64,000 nt of DNA from Drosophila persimilis (lineage: Eukaryota; Arthropoda; Insecta; Diptera; Drosophilidae): positions 682,001-746,000 of the forward strand of contig NW_020825313.1 in assembly GCF_003286085.1 (NCBI RefSeq), read 5' to 3'. The notes beneath the pieces are model-generated. The model searched no databases and was not told the origin of the DNA. It saw only the letters and a program-made list of their open reading frames with translations. Shown piece after piece: positions 56,101 to 64,000 of the stretch. The translations under genes were made by a program, and so were the position numbers. The number at the start of each line of letters is the position of its first letter. The stretch's first letter is position 1.

Positions 56101-56411
56101 CCTAACTCAATTTGAAACCATTTGCTCTGCCAAATTTTGGACGGAGCATTTGGTGGTGAAGGCGTTTAAGGATAAGAAGAAGAATAGGCCCCCCCATAAC
56201 TCTTACAAATCATTTCATTGTGCCACCCTCAACCTCAACTTCCACTTCCTCATCTTCTCGTCCTGCTTCCACCTCTCCAAAACACTAACTTCGCTTCGAT
56301 CACGTCCAGGTTCAACTAGAATGGAATTCCTGTGTGTAAAACTGATTCTTCCCGCTTTCACTACTTTTCATTACTTGCTCGTATATTCCACCTTCTTCGG
56401 ATATCTCTATT

Positions 56412-56691
56412 TATGAGCAGCATTTTTCTGCTTTATCTGCTGTTTCTTCCTCGCTATCAGATAAAGATCGTATGATAGTTCTTGGTGACTTCAACTTGCC
56501 AACTAGTGTCCATGTCACGACATGACTTTGTTGACGGCTTGCTTGACCTGTCCGTGTCTCAAGTCAACCATGTGAAAAATTCCTTGGGTCGATTGCTTGA
56601 TCTGTGCTTTGTACCGGATACGACCTTAGTGTTGTTAGTCCAAGCCCTTCCGCTCACTATACCTGAAGACGCCTACCATCCTACTTTCTAA
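56412..56691 (+). pseudogene. CR1-like endonuclease fragment, L6
   Basis: Counterpart of 31330-31609. Confidence 0.7.
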
Positions 56692-56701
56692 GTGTCGCTA
56701 G

Positions 56702-57272
56702 ATATAGGACCAAGCACGCCCATGGCCCATGTTCGGAAAACTTAAACTTTGCGTCTAATAAGACACCAAGATCATTCACCAGGGTAATTCTCTCAAGAGT
56801 ACCGCCACATAGGGTTAGGGAGCCAACAAGGGGCTAGAACGATGAAATGTCATTACTTTGCATTTCGAGGCATTAAGGTGTAACAAGTTTGCACAGCACC
56901 ATGACTGAAAGTTATTGAGATCGGATTGCAAGCGAGAATGAAATGAAATGTCCTTATACTAAAACCCTCTCAAACATTTTGGAAATAGCGGTTAACTTTG
57001 ATATACCTCTATAATTTTTTGCGTCAGACTTGCTACCTTTTTTATGGCGAGGAATTATAAACGATTCCTTCCAGATCGGGGTGCAGCAAGAAGAATCGAT
57101 GGACAGGGTGAATAGTTTAAGCAAGGGTACACACAGAGCCTCGGCGCAGTATCTGAGTACACAGCCTGGAACCCCGTCTGGACCCGGTGAAAACACCGGC
57201 TTAACTAGTCGAAGATCATAAAGTAGGGAACATTCATTTAACAAGGGACTAAAAATGCCGTTCGACCTCGGT
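56702..57272 (-). pseudogene. CR1-like RT pieces, inverted, L6
   Basis: Counterpart of 31620-32190, with the same missing palm. Confidence 0.8.
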
Positions 57273-58051
57273 AAACCGTATGGGTACGGATGGCCAGAGT
57301 AGCTTTCCTCAGAATAGGTGGTTTGGAAAAATTAGGCAAAAAGAACATCGATTGCCTGATCATTATTTGCCGACGTATTAAGAAATGAGAGCGACGATGG
57401 GTGCTGACGTTCTTCGCTTACTGTTTACGAAGTTGTATAACTGTATCGAGATGGTTAGTTCTTATAGCATTGAGCATTAAGAACTGCAAAGTTTGAACGA
57501 GCTATTATATAGCGAGAGAGAAGTAGGAGAACCAACATGAAATTTGTTAAAAAGTCTTGATTTTATGTTTTTTAGGCTGGATAAATCTTTGTCGAACATA
57601 GGTTTCCTAAATCTAATCTGACAAGAAAGCGGGACACAAGCTAAAGCCTGGTGTTAGCAACAACACGTAACAAATGCAGGTCAAATTCAAACATGTTTGA
57701 ACGAAAATATGTGGATTGGCCTAAAGCCTTAAAGTCAGCTGTCACTGTTGTATTCCAAAAAAAGTCGCAGATCACGAAGAGGCCAGGTTGCATATCTTGT
57801 TGTATCAGAGGGAGGAAACATCAATTTTTTCCTTCACTTGGTCTAAGAGGATACAGCCATTTGAATCATTTATTGCTTTAACAGTTTGCAAGTAATCAAA
57901 AAACTGGTGCTAACAACTTTTTGTTCTTTTTCTGGACACTAACTTGTTTGGGAGCCGAAGAACCGGGTTCACACTACTTTTTAGACTATTTTTTTGATTC
58001 AAGATCATGGTGAGAGACCCAAGTCTCGCACAAGTTCACGTTATCCGTTTG

Positions 58052-58322
58052 AAAACGCTCTAAATGTTTTTAAAAACGTCGTTTTTGTTCCATTTTTAGC
58101 AAATGGTGGACATTTTGCACACAGCTCTCTGAAACCCAGTACTTTAGTCAAAATGTTTCTTACACTGCCCAATGAGATGCCTAGGGCTTTTACTAAATCT
58201 CTTTCAGTCGCTTGACGATTTTCCGATACGATATCCCGTATTTTTTCTACGATTTCTTCTGTTGTTTCTGACTTTTTACGTCCATGTGGATCGTCTTCAT
58301 GTATTGTACGACGACGTTTAAA
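58052..58322 (-). pseudogene. mariner-like transposase relic, L6
   Basis: Counterpart of 32970-33240. Confidence 0.7.
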
Positions 58323-58448
58323 TTAATTAAATTAAATTAAGTTAAACCTTTTAAACCTTAAAAAAAAAATCAATTAATGCACGATACTTGGTTTTTTCTA
58401 TTGTAAAAAAGTACTGTGACACGTCGATACTAAATGATTTTTTAAACG

Positions 58449-59294
58449 AGGAGGAAAGTTGTGAGTTGCTGATGCCACAACTCTATACTTATATCCAATA
58501 AACAGTCAGTATGGCTTTCCTCCAGCAGACGGCACTAACATTGAATGATAAAGGGTGCGTGAGAGAAGAAATTCAGTCAGAACGTGTCGTTGGGCGCTGC
58601 GTATCGACCGAAAATTGATTTGATACTTTTGGCTCTAATAAAAATCCGATATGATCCAGGTTCGGAAATCAGGTAGATATGGCCATTCTTTATGATTGTG
58701 GATGCCACAGATTTTTGTCCTTTGTGGAGGCGCAAAGAGGTGATGCGAAATTTTGAAATTCACTTGTGCAGGTTCGATATCCCAGGAGTGTGGATACAAA
58801 ATCTGGTTGCTCTAGCTCTTATAGTCTCTGAGATCTAGACGTTCACTTTTAGCGATGGGCAAAGCAAAGAGAAACAGAGAGAGAGAGAATTAAATTGTTT
58901 TCTTCATTCTGGCTATAATAATGATACGATCCGACTGAAATTCCGCCGTCTAGAAAATATAGTCATTCTCTACGATTCTGCGTTTTTGGTTTTCTCGTAT
59001 CTTTAAGATTGTGGATGCCACAGATTTTCGTCCTTTGTGGGGGCGGAAAGGGGCGGCGCGAACTTATGGAATATTTTTGTAACAGTGACATATCACAGAA
59101 GTCTGGATATAAAATGTAGTTTCTCTAGTTCACTATCACTAGGCGCTCAAAGGGACGGGCAGACTGACGGACGGACAGACATGGCCTAATCGACTCGGCT
59201 ATTGATGCTGATCAAGAATATATATACTTTATGGGGTCGGAAAAGATTCCTTCTGGACGTTACACACATAGACTTTTAGCACAAATCTAACATT
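58449..59294 (+). mobile_element. DINE-1-like Helitron, L6
   Basis: Counterpart of 33367-34212. Confidence 0.85.
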
Positions 59295-59427
59295 CCACAG
59301 CTTAAAAGCTTAGCTTATTAACAACTAAAGAACCGATTTTCAATCCTCCCACCATAAGTAAAGAAAATTACCCTTTTCCTAACTTTCCAGTTGCATTAAA
59401 GCTGCATTTCGCCTGCTAGAATCGAAC

Positions 59428-59502
59428 CGAAGTGTGGTCTAGTGGGATAAGTCCAGACTTCCGATCTAGGTATCCACTGTTCAAGCCCTGGATTTTCTTA
59501 TC
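59428..59502 (+). pseudogene. tRNA-Arg-like relic, L6
   Basis: Counterpart of 34346-34420. Confidence 0.4.
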
Positions 59503-60267
59503 GTTTTTTTCTGTTCTTAACCAGAAGCCCGTAAAACTAGCATTTTAAAATTTATCGGCCAAACTCATGTTTTAGCAGGTTGACTGCATTGTCGACGCGC
59601 TGCTTCCCCCATGACCTGCTCGATAACATATTTCTAACAGCAAGCACTTCGTCTGCACGGAAAGCAGTTCGTGGAAAATAGTATAACCGACGCTGCTCAA
59701 GATGAATGAAGTAAAGGTGACGTCGAGCGCTGTGGTCATCCACTTTTTCAGCTCGCTCTCTCGGCTCTCAGAGAGACAAGGGCTAGAAACAGATGGCGCC
59801 CTTTTTTGTAGTTGTTTTCATGCATACTGGCTAACGGAGAATTTTCGAAAGAGAACTGATGTGGTGATAGCACCACCTAATTAGTAAATTGAAGAAAAAG
59901 GCGTATTGAAGCAGGCGCCTACCCAATAATCTGGGGCCTGGTGGTTCAAATCCTTACATGTTTTCTTTTTTTTCTTCTTGCAATTGCGCGCTTTATGTCT
60001 CTTTATCGTTACGTACATGTGGTGTGCTTTTCTGTTTGGCACGCGCTAAAATCATTTCACACGCATCTTGACTCTTCCATTCCCTTTGAATGATTGCGAC
60101 GATCAGAGAGATTTTTCCCTGCGTTAACTAAATTCACATCATACGCAATTCTCATGGCGGCAATACTTTTTCTAGTTGTTAACAAACTTGCGATTGCACA
60201 CGCATGCTATTAAGTGAAATTAGATTTCGTGAGTGCGTTTCTATACAAAAATAGTACGAAAAGTTAT

Positions 60268-62350
60268 AAAAAGCATCCAGGGTCTTGCGCTGGACGACTC
60301 GGAGGAAGAGGAGGACGGTGACCTGACGATCATAGTCAACCCGTCGTTGGAGGTTGAGTGAGCCACCCATGACGCCAAGGGTGCTGCAGCTCAACCTCCA
60401 TTAGAGCAAAATATCGTCGGCGGAGCTCCTCATTGCCAAGGAGCAAGGGCCCGCCGATATAGGAGGAGCCGTGGATTGCGTCAGGCAACTCCGTGGCCTG
60501 GCTAAAGTCCTCAAATTACAACTTTCTCTACTTAACATCGGTAAGCAGGAACAGAACCGCCGTACTCGTACGGAAGGAAATCCATGCTCATCTTATGTCT
60601 CATTACAGCACGGACGACCTGACCGTAGTGATGCTGGAGAGCGAGGAAAAGCGCCTTATGGCAGCTTCCTGCTATATGGCACACGACAGGCCCGCTCCAC
60701 TGGAAGAACTTAGGAGTCTGGTGACGGAAGCCGGCTCCAAAAATCTCGACCTGCTCATTGGCGCAGATGCCAACGCCCATCACAATGTGTGGGGAAGCCC
60801 CGACATCAATGATAGAGGTGAGTCACTCCTAGACTTTATCTTATCCACTAACTTAGACGTAGCAAACGTGGGGGAGGAACACACCTTCGTAGGTCCCACC
60901 TCGTCAAACGTACTAGACCTAACTATCGTCACGGGAAAGAGTACTTTGGTATCTGACTGGAGAGTCCTCGAAAGACCATCCTTCTCAGACCATAAGTACA
61001 TTCAGTTCACTCTTCGAAGATAACAGTCTATAGAAACCCCCGAAACACAAACTGGGTAAAGTTTTAAAAGACAGTTACTTCGAAGCTCGCGAATCCGGGC
61101 TCAGTGAAATCTGCGGAGGATATAGAGAAGTCCCTAAAGACCATATCCAACGAGTTACTGAACGCCTACCACGCATCGTGCAAACCCTCGAGAACGAAGA
61201 AGAGGTCCAAGTCACTCTGGTGGAACCGAGATCTCTCTCTCCAAAGGAACAACCTCATGGAATTCTTTAAGATCGCCAAACAAGTGAACGAAGAGATTGT
61301 CAATGAGGAATATAAAATCCTACTTAGGAGCTACAAGAAGGAAATACGTAAGGCACAAAGGAACTCGTTGAGGAACTTCTGCTCCAACATCGAGAAAGTG
61401 CCCGAAACCGTTAGGCTCCGGAAGCTGCTTACAAAGCAGCCCACAGTACAGAGCCAACTAAAACTAGACAACGGACAGCGGATAGAGGGCAGTAAAGAAG
61501 CCCTAACAGCACTAATGGAGGCGTATTTCCCTGGATGCACCGAGGTCACTGACGCCAAGGAGCATCAGGACCTGGCAACAGCACCCCCCCCCCCACAGGT
61601 CTGTTAACCACTAATAGAATCCACTGGGCCATAGACTCCGTCGCGGCCATAAAAGCACCAGGACTGGACGGGATATTCCCAGCCATGATGCAGTTGACCA
61701 AAGAGGTTATCACCCCATGGCTCTAATCAATATACTCAGCATGCCCAAGTACGGGCAATATCCCTGTCCAATGGAGAACCTCGAGAGTCGTCTTCCTCCC
61801 AAAGGCAGGAAAGTGCAGGCACGTGAGTCCCAAGGATTACAGACCGATAGCCTTACCTCCTTTATCCTAAAAACACTAGAAAAGCTGTTGGATTTACACA
61901 TCAGGAATGATGTCAACAAACCAACACGCCTACACCAAAGGGAAATCAGTGGAGACGGTACTACATTCGCTAGCATCCACCATCGAGAGCGCCCTTCACA
62001 ATAAAAAGTATGCACTGGAGGCATTTGTTGACATCTCCGGAGCATTCAACAACGTGGCCACAACCGCAATAACAAGTCGCCTAGAAGCGAATAACATACA
62101 CCCAGCAATCAACGTTTGGATCAAACTGTCCGGCTCTCTCAAGGGCTAGGAGGAGATACCTGGGCGCCCCAGTGCTTGCATCACTGGTCGATGCCTCCAA
62201 GAGTACGCCACAGGAACTGCTGGCCTATGCTAAAAACACCTCGATTCTCGGGGACTTTTAAAACCACCTCAACCCCTCTGTCGGGTCAAGCAGCTTAAAT
62301 ATTTTAAATTATTGCCAGTGGTGCGGCCCAAAGGAAATGCATTTTGGTTT
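60268..62350 (+). pseudogene. LOA-clade LINE: endonuclease and RT, L6
   Basis: The most complete LOA copy. After the endonuclease (GADANAHHNVWG near 60756-60795) and linker, a run of eleven C at 61584-61594 shifts the frame. RT then reads AIKAPGLDGIFPAMMQ near 61650, VSPKDYRPIALPP near 61826, NQHAYTKGKSVET near 61917 and EAFVDISGAFNNV near 62018, with the first catalytic Asp kept. The second motif is degenerate: LLAYAKNTSILGDF near 62219 where Y-A-D-D is expected. Several shifts and stops break it. The 3' end is cut by the BEL LTR at 62351. Confidence 0.85.
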
Positions 62351-62751
62351 TGTCGTTTCCAATGCCCCCACTGCAAAGATCATTTGCTACCGCATATGCG
62401 CATGCAGCGGAATTCTTTCGTCTCCTTATGTCGCAATCTCTCGGACTCGGCTTAACAGCGTCCCCGAGCAGCTCTAACGCTCTCGGGCTATCATACGCTC
62501 TCGCTCGCGTCTAAGCTTGCTGCATAGGGCCCGGCAGATTGGCCCGTCAGCCCTTGCATGGGCAGTCTTGAGCTTATCGTCGCAGCTATTAGATTAACAT
62601 CCTCGCATCAATCGTTCGCCCAATCATCCCCATATGTACATACGCGATAATTAGGTTTACATATACAAATAAATTGTGAATTATAAACAGCCTCTCGACT
62701 TTCATTAACTTCAAATTGCAACAGTTATTAAAAACGCTTAATAGCTTAACA
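62351..62751 (+). repeat. 5' LTR of BEL/Pao element 2
   Basis: A 401-bp segment from TGTCGTTTCC to CTTAACA, followed by the BEL primer site. It starts exactly where LOA coding similarity fades. Its sequence differs from the LTR at 2745, so the two BEL elements are different families, although the length and the end agree. Confidence 0.7.
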
Positions 62752-62753
62752 TT

Positions 62754-62771
62754 TGGTGACCCCGACGTGAT
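62754..62771 (+). promoter_or_regulatory. Primer binding site of BEL/Pao element 2
   Basis: TGGTGACCCCGACGTGAT lies 2 nt after the LTR. It is the same core as at 3149. Confidence 0.8.
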
Positions 62772-63144
62772 TGTGCAATAAATAATCCATCAGTGCAATC
62801 ACAAACTAATATAGCATTCAAAGATCTAAACTAATTGCCATCTCAACCAGTGTCATCAACCACATAAGTTATCCACACATATATACACCGGCCTCCCCTG
62901 CATATTCGGTAGTGCACGTAGCTGTTGGCTTGCGCTTCTGTTTTCGGTCATCTTCCCGCAAGAAACGTTTCTTACACCGGCCGCCTTTGTATATACGGTT
63001 TGTACATGGCTGTTCGCTTGCTGTGCTCGGTTATTGTCGTCTATTGCTTGTGTTACTCTTTGCGATCATCTTCCCGCTAGAGACGTTGGTCTTTCTGCTA
63101 ACGCTGCTGCTACCAAGGAACTTAATGCTGATTACGAAATTCCA
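62772..63144 (+). other. Leader of BEL/Pao element 2
   Basis: Untranslated leader between primer site and Gag. It contains a direct repeat of CTTGCTGTGCTCGG/CTTGCGCTTCTG-like and CATCTTCCCGC segments (near 62950 and 63067). Short open frames here have no Gag similarity. Confidence 0.5.
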
Positions 63145-64000
63145 ATGACCAGTGAGCAAAACAGGGTGTCTTTTTTGAAGCTTAAGTCAACGGAAGTCGA
63201 CGAGAAAATGAAAAGGTTAGCTACCGCTGTGCAGAATGAGTCGTCGGACTGTGACTACTACATGCTCGTGGTAACGTAAGAGCAAGTCGAGAAGTTGATC
63301 GGAAAATTTGAGATGTTTCACGGCGAGCTTGAGGAATTGGATCGAAGCGAAATTCACAGTGCTTTGTGTGACATTTTTGAGTCACTTGCAAGCTCGCTGA
63401 AGGCGGTGATTATGAGGGAAATGGCTAAGAGTAGCGGCCGCATGCCGTTTCATTCTACCTTGGCTGGCGGAAACACTAAGGTTGATTTTGCCGGCTCGCT
63501 ATTTCTACCTCACCGTAGACAAGTACCATCCCTGCCTCCTATACAATTGCCGACGTTTAGCGGCGGGTATGCGAACTGGACGGACTTTTATTCAATGTTT
63601 GCCACCATCATCGACAGCCATCCGGACTTAACAAACATAGAAAAGCTCCAGCATTTGCGTTCCTGTCTGCGGGATTCGGCATTGGAGACTGTTCGGTCGC
63701 TGGAAATCTCAGATGGCAATTATGCTGTGGCATTAGATTTGTTGGAAAACAGATTCAATAATCGGCGATTGGTTTTTCAGGCACACATCAATGAGATCTT
63801 GGCGCTTCAGGCTGTGGAACCTGGGTCAGTGGTCATGCTTCGGGAGCTTTCAGACAAGTTCAATTCACATATGCGCGCACTCCAGGGTTTGGGCACCAAT
63901 GAGCAGATCGCAGGATGCATCATCGTGCAGAAGCTTCTCCGAAAACTGGATCCAGCGAACCAAGAGAAGTGGGAGGAACGATTCAACGACCCCGCATTCG
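63145..64000 (+). pseudogene. gag: BEL/Pao Gag, 5' part, one stop, runs off the window
   Basis: The likely start is ATG 63145 (MTSEQNRVSFLKLKSTEVDE). A TAA at 63277-63279 interrupts the frame, which is then open to the last base. After the stop it reads EQVEKLIGKFEMFHGELEEL, then the DUF1759-type core LPPIQLPTFSGGYANWTDFY, LRDSALETVRSLEI and YAVALDLLENRFNNRRLVFQ, the usual capsid-like region of BEL/Pao Gag. Apart from the single stop this copy looks much better kept than BEL element 1. The protease and RT would lie beyond 64000. Confidence 0.85.

Larger units (their letters stand above)
55173..62350 (+). repeat. Block L6: longest composite unit
   Basis: Matches L2 at offset 25,082 and then continues about 750 bp further into the LOA RT, showing what was lost at the L2/P3 junction. 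It ends where the BEL LTR begins. Confidence 0.85.

Overview
The window looks like Drosophila heterochromatin. It is a nest of broken transposable elements, with no host protein-coding gene that I can recognise. Three things suggest an obscura-group fly: the DINE-1/mini-me type Helitrons (GTCY microsatellite plus a GGGTATAA end), a LOA-clade LINE like TRIM/Bilbo, and a Ulysses-like Gypsy element. The species call rests on remembered repeat families and is only moderately sure.

Layout. 1-9.6 kb is a mosaic of old fragments: a minus-strand BEL/Pao pol relic, a second BEL/Pao element on the plus strand with its 5' LTR and primer site, a 202-bp hAT-type MITE inserted in that second element, a nested palindrome and a Copia relic. 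9.7-13.9 kb is block P1: DINE-1 tail, Tc1/mariner relic, and a Gypsy fragment with a SAP-domain Gag. 13.9-24.3 kb is an almost complete Ulysses-like Gypsy element with 2.14-kb LTRs, a tRNA-Lys type primer site, a Gag carrying an N-terminal RING finger, a textbook -1 frameshift signal, and a Pol with protease, RT, RNase H and integrase.

24.3-62.3 kb is one amplified array. Its two building blocks are P (DINE-1 tail, Tc1-like relic, SAP-Gag Gypsy fragment) and L (CR1-like LINE in two inverted halves, a mariner relic, a DINE-1 copy, a tRNA-Arg-like relic and a LOA LINE). The order is L1-P2-L2-P3-L3-LTR fragment-L4-LTR fragment-L5-P4-L6. Constant coordinate offsets (4,041, 8,276, 8,633, 23,953 and 25,082 nt) show nested tandem duplications with almost no divergence. 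A 1,130-bp DINE-1 copy has inserted in P4 only. 62.35-64 kb is a second BEL/Pao element: LTR, primer site and the start of Gag, cut by the window edge.

The Gag-Pol system of the Ulysses-like element is the only set of genes that works together here. Its two visible coding lesions are one in-frame TAA before the protease and a 2-nt shift at the end of integrase. All other reading frames are remnants. The overall structure (nested, mixed-orientation, duplicated TE fragments) resembles a piRNA cluster or pericentromeric/Y-linked repeat, but nothing in the sequence proves this.
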